Shown: one piece after another, positions 9,552 through 20,916 of the stretch | Numbering within the stretch: position 1 is the stretch's first letter | Layout: each line of letters opens with the position of its first letter | Source: Capsaspora owczarzaki ATCC 30864 | Taxonomy: Eukaryota > Opisthokonta > Filasterea | NCBI RefSeq assembly: GCF_000151315.2 | Contig: NW_011887309.1 | Coordinates: 62,001-126,000 of the forward strand | Direction of reading: 5' to 3' | DNA: 64,000 nucleotides | Notes under the pieces: generated by a model | Databases searched by the model: none | What the model saw: only the letters and a program-made list of their open reading frames with translations | Told to the model about the DNA's origin: nothing | Position numbers and translations under genes: made by a program

Positions 9552-12116
9552 ATGCTGTCGTTTCAGAATATGAATCAGAACCAGCGCCAGTTGTATGACA
9601 GAGTCAAGAACAAGAGTGGAACGCTCTTGTAAGAGAAAAGCCCGAGTTGGTTTGGAACACAGTTGTTGACAGCGCGAGTGTGTGTGTGCTGACGAGAATG
9701 GAGGGGAACAGTCTGAGTGCGAAGCAGATTGGTGATGAAGAAGCGAAGGCGATCGCTGAGGCACTCAAAGTGAACACGACACTGACTCAGCTCGGGTAAG
9801 GCATCTCACTTTGACTGATGCATGAGAGTGGGCGATTCAGAAGAGTGATGAAGGGCATGGTCAGTTTGGATAGGAATCAGATTGGCGATGTTGGAGCGCA
9901 GGCAATCGCTGAAGCACTCAAAGTGAACAAGACGCTGACTCTGCTCTAGTAAGGCATCTCACTCTTGTTGATGCCTGTGGGTGGGTGATTCAGAAGAGTG
10001 CTCACCGATGGAGGGGATGTGGACAGTCTGAATGTGAATCAGATTGGCGATGCTGGAGCGCAAGCGATTGCTGAAGCACTCCAAGTGAACAAGACGCTGA
10101 CTCTGCTCAAGTAAGGCATCTCACTTTGACTGATGCATGAAAGTGGGTGATTCAGAAGAGTGCTCACTGATGGAGGGGATGGACAGTTTGAGTGCGAATC
10201 GGCTTGGCGATGCTGGAGCTCAGGCGATTGGTGAGGCACTCAAAGTGAACACGACGCTGGCTGGGCTCGGGTAAGCCACTTCACTTTAACTGATGCATGA
10301 AAGTGGCGATTCAGAAGAGTGCTCACAGATGGAGGGGATAAACAGTCTGGGTGAGAATCAGATTGGCGATGTTGGAGCGCAAGCGATTGCTGAGGCACTC
10401 AAAGTTAACACGACGTTGACTGAGCTCTAGTAAGGCATCTCACTCTTGTTGGTGCGTGAGAGTGGGCGATTCAGAAGAGTGCTCATTGATGGAGGGGATG
10501 GACAGTCTGTGGCAGAATCAGATTGGCGATGCTGGAGCACAGGCGCTTGCTGAGGCACTCAAAGTGAACAAGACATTGACAATGCTATAGTAAATATTGA
10601 TCGCTACAAGATGCTCTGACAGCCGTTAGACTCATGCTCCAATCTGACGATGTAATTGACAACAACAACAGTTTGAACAAGAATTTCCTGACCAGCACTG
10701 CAATCACTACACTCAGGCAAACAGGCAATACCATTTGTAAATTGGAGTAAGACTGCTTGTTTGTTGGATTACAGCATGAACAACAAGCCACTCAGCTGTT
10801 TTGACGAACTTGGGTTTCCGAACAGAGGCCTTGACGACCAGCGTGTTCCGTCGCCTTCCGAACTGGCACAGATTGTAGCTCGTGCAGTAAACGCTCAGCT
10901 CCAACCGTCTGTCAATCTTGCAGCTGAGAATCAGCAATTGCGCTCCGAACTCGCTGCCAAAGAGCAAGTCCTCGCTACCAAAGACCAAGAGCTCGCAACG
11001 AAAGACCAGGAGCTGCAACAACTTCGCTTCGATCTCGCTGCCAAGGACCAGAAGTTCGCAACAACAGAGCTGGAGCTCGTTGCGAAAGAACAACAGCTTG
11101 CTAACAAAGTCCAGGAGCTCGCCGCCAAAGACCAAGAGCTCGCTGCCAAGGATCAGGAGCTTGCTGCCAAGGATCTTGAACTGCAGTCAGCTCTTGATCG
11201 GATCGACGTACTTGAGCGCAACCAAGACGCCAGTGGATCTGCATCGAACTTTGATCAACCCATCCCACAAGTGCCTCTCGCAACGCTCGTCGCCGCCACG
11301 AACAACTTTGCTGCTGATTCTCTGCTCGGCGAGGGAGCATTTGGTCGTGTGTACGGCGCTAGTCTGCCTGGCCCTCGCGTTGCCATCAAAAAGCTGTCCG
11401 CCGAATCCAAGCAAGGCACGGTTGAGTTCAAGTCGGAACTGGACTCTTTGTCCAAATTCCGTCACGCAAACATCATTGCCATTCTGTCGTATGCAGAAGA
11501 AGGCGACGAGCGATGCCTGGTCTACGAATTCATGCCGAATGGTTCGGTTCGCGACCGTCTCAGTCGCAAGAACAACACTCCCGCGTTGACCTGGTCTCAG
11601 CGCCATCGCATCGCGGCTGATGTTGCCCGTGGCATGCACTACGTCCAGACAGCATTCCCTGATCATGCACTGTTTCACCTCGACCTCAAGACGGACAATG
11701 TTCTGTTGGACGCACACTTTAACGCAAAAGTGTCTGATTTTGGCTTGGTCCGTGCTGCCCAACATCTCGATGATAAGAGCTACTTCCGCACCCAGAACGT
11801 GCAAGGCACTGCTGCTTACATGTGCCCCGAGTTCTTTGACGAAGGCCGCATGACCATCAAGACGGATGTCTACGCCTTTGGCATGATTCTGCTGGAACTG
11901 CTGACTGCAACCAAACCCGGCGCTCGCCTGAAAACTGATACGCGGAAGGCGGTTAAAAACCAGAAATTCATGGCGATGCTGGACTCGGCCCTCAAACCAA
12001 CCGAAACCGACCAGCAGAGTGTCGGTGAGTTCGTCACTCTTGCACTCGAGTGTCTTGAAGAAGCTGCAGACGATCGCCCGTCCTTTGGTAGCATCCTTGT
12101 TTCGTTGGATCCGTGA
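9552..12116 (+). CDS. LRR-coiled coil-TKL (Pelle/IRAK-like) protein kinase
   Basis: I assemble eight exons: 9552-9628, 9712-9795, 9865-9948, 10027-10110, 10187-10270, 10346-10429, 10506-10589 and 10775-12116, giving 640 aa. The first exon starts MLSFQNMNQNQRQLYDRV. Six LRRs of the NLRC/ribonuclease-inhibitor type follow (consensus LxxNQIGDAGAQAIAEALKVN), each exactly one 84-nt exon with phase-2 introns. A heptad coiled coil rich in AAKDQEL repeats spans about residues 235-335. The kinase domain has the loop GEGAFGRVYGA, VAIKKL, HLDLKTDNVLL (HLD in place of HRD), DFGLVRA and the DVYAFGMILLELL helix, and resembles plant receptor-like and IRAK/Pelle kinases. No signal peptide or membrane span is visible, so it is probably cytosolic, with the LRRs as sensor or adaptor. 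Ligand and substrate are unknown. Confidence 0.85.
9712..10589 (+). repeat. Tandem exon-plus-intron repeat array (six LRR exons)
   Basis: A unit of about 153-165 bp is repeated six times. Each unit has an 84-bp LRR exon and a 69-78-bp intron. Introns share the start GTAAGGCATCTCAC (one reads GTAAGCCACTTCAC), an interior GATTCAGAAGAGTG and an end near GGGATGGACAG. Introns as well as exons are alike, which indicates recent tandem duplication or gene conversion of whole units. Confidence 0.9.
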
Positions 12117-12461
12117 TGACAAGCGGAAGATGTTGTTGTTTTGAAGCTCACAGTACTCTGTAGCGAGGCTTGTTTTCTGTACCTGTCTTTGTTTTTCTGA
12201 TACTTTCACTATTCGTTCATTCTGTTGCTTTGTGTCTTGTTCGTTCCCCTGCCTCTAGTACACTTTCCAGTTCCTGGTCACGATACTTTATGTTCACATC
12301 CGCCAAAATCCTCCGTTCTGAGACAAATCTATTGTTTTCGTTATTTCTCAGCTTCTTCTTCTCCCTCTCGTTATTCTCGAGCTCCACCACTTTCCTATTT
12401 CCTATTCCCACCACCTACTCACTCCATCCCACTCTTACATTTCTCTCATCCAAAATCTCCA
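12117..12461. other. Intergenic region between LRR kinase and PsuG-PfkB gene
   Basis: This 345-bp gap is pyrimidine-rich (TTCTCTC and TTTCTC runs) towards the downstream start codon, consistent with a promoter/5' UTR. The frame of the downstream gene remains open into it, but I use the first good ATG at 12462. Confidence 0.5.
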
Positions 12462-15090
12462 ATGCTCACTGCTGCTGCGCTGGGATTGGCGCCAAAATCC
12501 CACACTTGGCGCGCTTTCTCTGGCTTCACTGCGACCACCCGCCGTCCTCCTTCCCTCCCATCGTCTCACCCGTCGTCCGCTTCCTCTTCATCTTCCTCGC
12601 CTTGTCTCGTCGCTGCTTCGCGACGGTGCGTCTCGGCGTTGGCGAACTCGCCGCTGCTGTCCGTCTCTGAGGAAGTCCGCGCCGCGCTCGCTGCCGGCCG
12701 CCCCGTCGTTGCGCTCGAGTCGACCATTGTGTCGCATGGCATGCCCTATCCAGAGAACGTCCGCACGGCGCTCGAGGTCGAGGCCATCCTGCGCGCCCAT
12801 CCCGCCGCTCCCGTCGTCCCCGCCACCGTCGCCATCATTGACGGCAAGATCCAGGTCGGACTCTCGCAGGAACAGCTCGAGCGGCTCGGGCAGGCCGGGC
12901 ACAAGGCCGTCAAGACAAGCCGGAGGGACTTTGGCCAGGTTCTCGCGTCCAAGAGCGCGATCGGCGCCACGACCGTGTCTGGCACCATGATTGCTGCGCA
13001 TATGGCAGGCATTCCCTTGTTTGTAACGGGTGGCATTGGCGGCGTCCATCGAGGCGTGCTCGAGACGTACGATGTCAGCGCCGATCTGACCGAACTCGGT
13101 CGCACGCCCGTTGCCGTCGTTTGCGCCGGTGCAAAGAGCATTCTCGACATTCCGCGCACCCTCGAGTATCTCGAGACGGAGGTAGGAGAGCGCGAGCGCA
13201 TGGTTGGTGGAAGGGGGCAGGTGTACTGGAACGGTTTGTGCTCACTGGATTCTCTCTCTTTTGATGTCTGCCATATGACAGGGCGTTCCAACCATCACCC
13301 TCGGACACAACTCGCCAGACTTTCCGGCATTCTTCACGCCGAGCTCGGGCATTCCAGCCATGACGCACGTTGAAACAGAACAGGCTTGCGCTGAAATCAT
13401 CCATGCGCATCTCCGCGCTGGCCTGACCTCCGGCCTTGTTGTCGGCGTGCCCATTCCGACTGCGTTTTCGTCGCAGTCCTCGTTCATCCAAAGTGCCATC
13501 GATCAAGCGTTGGGCGAAGTGTCTGCACGCGGGATTACGGGGAAAGAGACGACGCCCTTCTTGCTTGCGCGTGTCAACGAATTGACCAAGGGTGTCTCGC
13601 TGACGGCCAACATTGCCCTGGTCAAGAACAATGCGGCAAAGGGTGCTGGCATTGCGACAGAGCTAGCCAAGCTCAGGAATGCTCCAGCAGCGAGCAAACC
13701 GCAGCACCATCGCGGCATCACCCTTCCTCCTCCTCCTTCGCACGCCGCCTCGGAACACCATCTCAACCGCGGCTCGGCTGGCCTGATTGTGGTTGGAGGC
13801 AGCATGGTGGATGTCCTGTCCAACGTGACTTCGCCCCGCGTGACCATGGCCAGCTCAAACGTCGCTCGCGTAACGCAGTCCTTTGGCGGTGTTGGCCGCA
13901 ACATTGCCGAGGGCGCGGCGCGTCTTGGTCTGCCAACCCATCTCATCAGCGCTGTCGGCGCCTCTGACATGCTTTCCAGCGGACTCTTGGCTCACTGCGA
14001 AGCCAGCGGCATCGACACGAGCCATGTAGCGCGCATGGAAGACCATTCGGCGTCCGTGTACAGCGCCATTTTCGATGCCAAGGGCGATCTGGTGGTGGGT
14101 GCCACCGATTCAGCAGCGTTGGAAGCATTGCCCGAGGCCCAGATTGCCCTCTCGCTTTCTCAGCTGCTCAATGTCCCCACGACCTCGTCGTCGGACAGTC
14201 TCAAGCCGGAGCATGCAGAGCCGCAGTCGCCTTTTGGCACTCCCTTCAAGTTCGACCAAACCACACTGGCAGCCTCCCCCAATTCGTGGGACCAGCGCAT
14301 CGTTTGTGTCGATGGAAACCTCAGTCGGGCACAGATGCGCGCCGTTGTGCAAGTGGTCAACCGAGCACGGGCCGAACAGCGTCGAGTGCACCTGTGGTTT
14401 GAGCCCACTTCTGTGACAAAGCTTGCCAAGGTCGATGCGCTGCTCGAGCACCTCTCGTTCATCTCGCCCAACGAGCTGGAGCTCGAGGAGCTGGATCGCA
14501 TCCTGCACGAGCGCTACCTCTGCGAGCACCCCAAGCGCAACCCCAAAACGCGGCACTTTCCACCAGCGACGACGCCTCCGTCCGAGTCAGCAAAGGTCAA
14601 GCTGAACATTTGGTCTGAGCTGCCGCTCGACTTTGTGCATCGTGGCGTGCGCGTGACGGCATGGATCCCGGTGGTCGTCGTGTCTGTCGGCAGCCGTGGC
14701 AAAGTGGTGTTTGTGCGAGACGGAGCTGAGGTGCACATCAAGCACTATCCCTCCGATTCAGGCTGGTGCAGCGTCGAGCACGAGTTGGCGCAGGCTGTTC
14801 AAGCCGGGAAATCCGCCGGCGCTTTCACCACAGCAAAGTCCAGCGCAGCCACCTCGGTGCCAGCGATGCAGCTGCCAGTTGTGAACGTGACTGGTGCAGG
14901 GGATAGCGGTGTTGCAGGCACCATTTCGGCACTGCTTCGCGGGCTGCCCCTCGATGATGCTGTCAAGGTATCCATGCGCTGCTCGCGCATGTCCCTGATG
15001 TCGCCGCAAGCGATTTCGACGCATCTTAGTCCTTTGCTGCTGACCACCCAACTTGGGATGGAGAGTCGACAGCTCACGAGTGTGTTGTAG
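12462..15090 (+). CDS. Pseudouridine-5'-phosphate glycosidase / PfkB-family kinase fusion
   Basis: The N-terminal half is the PsuG/indigoidine-synthase-A family, which reversibly splits pseudouridine-5'-phosphate to uracil and ribose-5-phosphate. The C-terminal half is a PfkB sugar kinase, in related fusions the pseudouridine kinase supplying PsuG's substrate. Exons are 12462-13181 and 13282-15090, 842 aa. A Ser/Arg-rich N-terminus (residues 1-65) resembles a mitochondrial presequence. PsuG signatures include [44 protein letters not shown] and, after the intron, [18 protein letters not shown]. The kinase part starts [14 protein letters not shown], has [15 protein letters not shown] (motif 1) and ends with [12 protein letters not shown] (motif 2, with the catalytic Asp). 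Both active sites look intact, so one polypeptide could perform both steps of pseudouridine salvage. Confidence 0.92.
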
Positions 15091-15348
15091 GTCTGTGTTG
15101 TGTGTTGCAGAATCCATTAAACTATTGGTTGCGGTTTTTCGAAAGGTGCGCGCTTTTTTTTTTTTTTTTTTTTCATGTAAAATACGCCTTTGAATGTAGG
15201 CTGGCAATCGAACGCTGCCTTTGATAAAGCATCAACGGGTTGTAACAATTTTGTTTTCTTGTGAATGTATAAACAGACAAGTCACAAAAACCCAACACAG
15301 CACTGAGCAGCAAAACATCTGCTTCCCAAAATGCTACAAAACTACGTT

Positions 15349-16550
15349 TTACTTGCGAGCGGCAAAGACCTTCTTGACGTCGGCAAAGACCTCGTCGACC
15401 GAGCGCGTCGAGTCAATCTTGCGAACAAGGCCCTTGCGGTCAAAGTAGTTGACGATGGGCATGGTCTCGCTCTCGTAGGTGTGGAAGCGCTTGGTGAGCG
15501 ACTCCTTGTTGTCGTCGGTACGGCCAGAGGTCAGGCCGCGCTGGAGGGCACGCTGGACGCAGGTGGCCTCGGGGCAGTCAAAGAAGAGGACAAAGTCGAG
15601 GTTGACGCTCGGGCCGACGACGGCGTCCCAGCCGGCAACGTTGTCCTGGTTGCGCGGGAAGCCGTCAATCAAGAAGGACTTGGTCGGGTTGAGGGCCATG
15701 GCCTCGGCGAGCAGCGTGCAGGTGATTTGGACGGGGACAATCTTGCCCTCGCGAATGTACTTGTCAATCAGCTCGCCGTTCTTGGACGCCGGCTTGGCGC
15801 GTTCGGCGCGCAGCAGGTCGCCTGCCGAGAGGTGGACGAATCCAAACTCCTGTCCAAACAAAGGGGTGTGTGAGTTGCAGTTCAGTGTTAGTACGTTGTT
15901 CAAGGTTTTTTAGGCGCTCTTGATCGACATTTCTCAGAGGCAGAGAGTTGATCGACCTTTCTAAGAAGCTGTGAGGTGTTGAAGCTTTCCATGAAATTGT
16001 ACATCGAGTGAACAGCGAACAAACGTGATAATCGTCGATCGCCTTTTTTTTTTGGCTCGACTTTTGTTTGTTCGAGAAAAAGAGAAAAACTGAGAAACTG
16101 AGAAACTGAGAAACGGTGCTTTTTTTTTTTTTTTTTTTTTTTTTGGTTTTTTCATCTTTTTCTTGGCTCTGTTCTTTTGCTTTTTGCATTGGACTTGCAT
16201 TGAGGAGCACCGCCTTCGATGCGAACGGCGACAGACACACGATCGAATCCAAACCGATCCAAGCCACCACTTTATTGAACGGGAGCTCAGAGTGATGGAA
16301 GGTGGGACGAAGAGAGAGCAGAGAGCACAGAGAGCAGAGAGAGACAGAGGCTGAAGCTCACTTGGACGATGCGCTCGCACTGGGTGCCCTTGCCAGAGCC
16401 AGGGCCGCCGAGCACAAAGACGACGTGCGGCTTCTCGGCACCAGAAGCAGTCGCTTTGGAGGAGGCGGCGCGGTAGGTCGCAGGGGCTATCAACGCATTG
16501 ACGCGCGACCACATCCAGTGCAGCGCAGCAGTCGCAGTCACAAAGGCCAT
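15349..16550 (-). CDS. CMPK1: UMP-CMP kinase
   Basis: It phosphorylates UMP and CMP with ATP. Two exons (16362-16550, 15349-15849) give 229 aa. The P-loop is FVLGGPGSGKGTQ and the NMP-binding region FVHLSAGDLLRAER. The segment GKIVPVQIT, the stretch FLIDGFPRNQDNVAGW and the lid SGRTDDNKESLTKR all match UMP-CMP kinase more closely than adenylate kinase. About 37 residues precede the first strand, including WMWSRVNALIAPATYRAASS; this extension is longer than in human CMPK1 and could be a targeting sequence, which is unproven. The 512-nt intron carries a 25-nt poly-T at 16120-16144 followed by GGTTTTTT. It overlaps no neighbour and converges with the PsuG-PfkB gene, 258 bp between stops. Confidence 0.93.
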
Positions 16551-16889
16551 CGTTGTGAATGGGAGAATGAAAATGGAAGAGTGGAAGAAACAAAGAGAGC
16601 TCTCCCAAACGAGTAAATCGAGTCAAATTGTGGAACGGGGTATTGCATCGACAACGATGGAGGAAGTGAGTCAGAAAAAAGGCTTTTGATTTTGTGTTGA
16701 ATGGCACAAAAACACAAAAACACACACAGACACAGACACACACACATACGCAGACAGATACAAGAAATGATCAACAAACACATACATCCAAATTCGACAG
16801 CTACAGTTTTAAAAAAAAAACCACACTACAACACCACACCAAGAAAATCCGTAAAAGTGGGCGAGAAACCAAGACACACACCAAAAGCT

Positions 16890-19593
16890 TTATGGCATCG
16901 TGTCGACAGACTTGACGCACTTGGCCATCGTCTTGGACGCTCGTGAAATGGCATCAGTCATGTAAAAGTCGCGCAGAGAGCTGATACCGGGGCTAAGACG
17001 GGAGGATGCGGCGGCGGCCGCGGGCTTGAGGGCGGCAAGCTGCTGCTGGCCGAGGGCGTAGAAGGCGCTGGGCTCGACCACGTTGTATCGGGTCAGGGTG
17101 GGCGACACTTGCTCGAGTCTTCGGCGAACGTCGTACAGCGAGTCGTACGGGAGCTCGTAGCCGGCAACCTCGGACAGGGCGCGGATAATCTTCCAGTCCT
17201 CGCGCGCCAGGCCTGGTGGGGTGACGGCGCGCTTGGCAAGCTGTGCGCGGCCCTCCGTGTTGACGTAGGTGCCGTTCTTTTCCGTGTAGGCGGCGCCGGG
17301 CAGGATAATGTCGGCGAGGTGAGCGCCGCGGTCGCCGTGGTGGCCCTGATAGACGACAATGCAGTCCGCAGGGAGCTTGTCGCGAGTAATGTTGTGGTCG
17401 TCAGCGCCGAGCAGGTAGAGGAGCTTGACGTCGCGAAGCGAGGCGGCAGTGTGCGGTACTGGCGAGTAGCCGAGGTCGAGAGCAGCGCCCTGGCTGGCGG
17501 CCGTGTGCAGCACGTTAAACACCTTCCAGTCAGCAGCGGCGCTCTTGGCAAGGCCAGCAACGCGGCTGGCAGCGCCGATGAGCTGGGCAGCGGTGGCCTG
17601 GTCGGCCTGGAGCGACGAGCTGCCGAGGACAATCATGGGCTTCTTGGCCGCGGCGAGGCGAGCCGAGAAGGCGTGGCGACCCGAGGCAATCTGCTCGAGC
17701 GTCTCGATCGTGTTGCCGAGGTGCTCGTACTCGTAGTTGAGGTCGAGCTTCTCGCCGACCACGGCGACGCGCAGCTCGTTCTGGACAAAGCCCTTGCGGA
17801 GACGAGCGTTGAAGAGGGGCGCCTCGTACCGGGGGTTGGCGCCAATCACCAGGACGAGATCGGCGTCCTCGGCACCTTGTAGCCGGGTGTTGAGCAGGTA
17901 GTTGGAGCGAATATCAGTGTTACCGGCAAAGGCCTGCTCCGTTCGCAGATCGTTCGCGTTCAGGCGGTGGAAGAGGTCGCGCAGCGCCACAAGCGACTCG
18001 GCATCGGCAAACGGACCGGCAATCGCGCTCATGTTGGCGCCAGAGACCTTCTGCAGACGGAGGGCGAGGAGCGCGAGGGTGTCCTCCCAGTTGGTGGCAA
18101 CGAACGAAGAGGAGCCGTCGGCGTTGGCTTGGCGAACCATGGGCGAGACAAGGCGCTGGCGCTTGAGGCCGTCGTAGGCAAAGCGGCTGCGGTCGGACAG
18201 CCACTCCTCGTTGACCTCGTCGTTCATGCGAGGCAGGATGCGCATGACCTCGCCACCGCGGGCGTCAACGCGAATGTTGCTGCCAATGGCGTCCATGACG
18301 TCGATAGACTCTGTGCAGCGGAGCTCCCACTGACGAGCGGTGAAGGCGTAGGGCTTGGAGGTGAGCGCGCCGACGGGGCAGAGGTCGATAATGTTGCCCG
18401 AGAGTTCCGAGCGGAACATTTTCTCGACATAGGTGCCGATTTGAATGTCGTTGCCACGGCCAGTGGTGCCGAGCTCGTCCACGCCGGCAATCTCAGAGCC
18501 AAAGCGCACGCAACGCGTGCACAGAATACAGCGGTTCATCGAGGTCTTGACCAGCGGGCCGAGGTTTTTGTCCTCGACTGCGCGCTTTCCCGTGAACCTG
18601 ATGTCAGTGAAGCGGCTGTGTGGATTTGATTTGGGGGGGGGGTGAGGTGGGGAAAATTGAGGGTGAGTTGGAGAAAACGACCGCAGAAATCCTGGATGAA
18701 ATGAGCTCTCACCTCTTGTCCGAGCCAAACACCATCGATTGGTCTTGCAGATCGCACTCGCCAGCTTGGTCGCAGACGGGGCACTGTAGCAGAGGGAGAA
18801 AGCAGGACGGAAACACAAGCAGAGAAAAAGTGAGTAAAACAAAAAAAAATCAGTGTCCGCCTCAGCCAAAGTGGAGCACTGTCTTTCCCCCCCCCCCGGG
18901 ACATAAATCACATCATCCACCAGTCCCTATGGCTGCGAACAAATCGAAACAAAAAAAAAAACTCACATCAAGAGGATGGTTGACAAGCAAAAACTCCATG
19001 ACACCCTCGCGAGCCTTCTTGACCATGGGGGAATCGGTCTTGATGCGCATGCCGGGCATGATGGGCATGGCGCAGGAGGCGACGGGCTTGGGGGTCTTCT
19101 CGACCTCGACGAGGCACATGCGGCAGTTGCCGGCGATCGAGAGGCGCTCGTGGTAGCAGAAGCGCGGGATTTCGATGCCGACGGCCTCGCACGCCTGGAT
19201 GATGGTGGTGCCCGGGGCGACCTTGACCGGAGTGCCGTTTACAAAGACCTCCACGGCCGCAGGGGCCGGCGGCGGCGCAGGGGCAGCAGCAGCAGGAGCA
19301 GCAGGGGCCGGCGTGGCAGCAGCAGCAGCCGCAGCGTTGGCCGTCGCGCCAGTGGCCGTCGTGCCCAGCCCGCGGACTGCACACAAGAGCGCCATCAAGC
19401 AATCCATGCAAAGAACCAAACGGTGAGGTGGGGGTGGGGGAAGCGGGGGTTGAGGTTGATGAGCGATCAGCATGAAGAAAGAAAGGAAAAAAAAAAAAAA
19501 AAAAAAAAAGAGCACACGATTTGCTGCTGTTGAGGACTTGCCTGGCTGAGCGAGCCGCATCATCGTGGGCACAGCAGACGCAAGACGCAGCAT
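16890..19593 (-). CDS. NDUFS1: NADH:ubiquinone oxidoreductase 75-kDa subunit (complex I, NDUFS1)
   Basis: This subunit carries the electron-relay iron-sulfur clusters of the complex I N-module in the mitochondrial matrix. Four exons (19542-19593, 18967-19376, 18713-18783, 16890-18597) give 746 aa; human is 727. The N-terminus is a presequence with an Ala/Pro-rich stretch. The [2Fe-2S] domain shows [20 protein letters not shown] and ASCAMP. The His-ligated cluster is split by an intron between NHPLD and [15 protein letters not shown]. The next cluster site is [17 protein letters not shown] with CPVGAL. The molybdopterin-oxidoreductase-like body includes [19 protein letters not shown] and [19 protein letters not shown]. 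Intron 1 uses a GC donor (CCAG|GCAAGT) with a normal AG acceptor; no GT donor keeps the frame. The gene is divergent from the SAPS-domain gene. Confidence 0.95.
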
Positions 19594-19756
19594 TTGGGGT
19601 TTGTTGTCGTTTGGGGTTGAATCTGCGTCTGGAAGGAAGGAGGAGGAGCGACAATTGGAGAAAGAACAACAGTCAGTTTGGGGAAGACAACAAAAAAAAA
19701 ATCACAAAAAAAAAAAAAAAAAAAAAAGGAAACGAAACGGAAAAGCCAAAGGAAAT

Positions 19757-19788
<32 letters not shown>

Positions 19789-20883
19789 GATCGCAGAAAA
19801 TTCGCGCTCTCGATTGATTGAAACGCAGAAGAAGAGGACGACAGGACAAAGAGAGGACAAAGATAGGAAAAGAGTGTAAGGAACAAGGAGAAGAAAGGGG
19901 AGCGAGGGCAGGAGCGGAATCGAGAGAGAGAGAGAGGCACAAAAGCAGATTGGAAGAGAAGCAGCAGAAAAGCAATGGAAAACCACACAAAGAAAAAAGA
20001 AAAAAAAAACGAAAGCACAAACCAGAACCAGAGTGAACCCGAGCACTTATGGGGAAAATGCGGGACGATGGCAAATGTAGTGAGAGGAGAAGAATTAAAA
20101 GAAGCAAGGAACAAAGGAGGAGGAGGAGGAAAGGAATGAATGGTGAAAGAGGAGGAATTTCTGCTGTGAAACGAGTGATCAATGAAACGGGGATCGGATG
20201 GATTGTCTCCAGCACCTGGATGGACGTGTATGTAATACCTGCATCAAACCAAGCTATTCTGATTGTCGTTCAGCTCTGATCTTCTTTTTTGCTGCTGCCG
20301 TGCGTTTCTGAGATTGTTGTTGCCTTTTTGTTGCTTAGTGATTCGTTTCTGCTCCTCTTGCCCGCTGCCTTTCTCGTCAAATGCCCTCACAATTTATTCC
20401 CCTTCCTCTGATCTTTGTTCCAAAGGACTGAATTTTTGTTCGTCACCTTTGCCACTTGGTCGAATGCAGAACGGCGCCATTGCTCTTTGGTTTGTTGCCT
20501 TTTGTTTGATTTTTTTTTCTTTTTTTCATCTAATGTGTTTCCCAATCTCAGAGCGTGATTTTTTGTGGAAGACAACAGCCTGCCTTCTTGCAGCTGGGTG
20601 GACATTGAGACTCTGCTCTATGTCATGTCAGCATCCCGAGCACCCTCCTTTTCGACGACACGCACGAACAGCAGCAACAGCAACAGCAACAAGCAAGCAA
20701 CAGCAATCGAGGAACATAGAAAAAAAAACCCAATGAAAAAAAAAAAAAAAAAAAAAGACGCGCGTGGTTTGATTTTTTTTTTTTTTTTTTGGTTTTTCGT
20801 CTGTTCTTGTTCTTGTTCTTGTGCTGTGTTTGCTGGATCTGGCCTGCCTTTGTGTGGCGTGGCAATGTTCAGCTGCAGCTTGA

Positions 20884-20916
<33 letters not shown>

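Noticed and set aside
9712-10589. CRISPR-like or satellite repeat array
   Set aside because: The unit encodes a consistent LRR with conserved splice sites, in a eukaryotic genome; this is a coding exon array.
20387-20605. 72-codon minus-strand frame in the NDUFS1/SAPS spacer
   Set aside because: A lysine run produced by a homopolymer splits it, and I recognise no homology.
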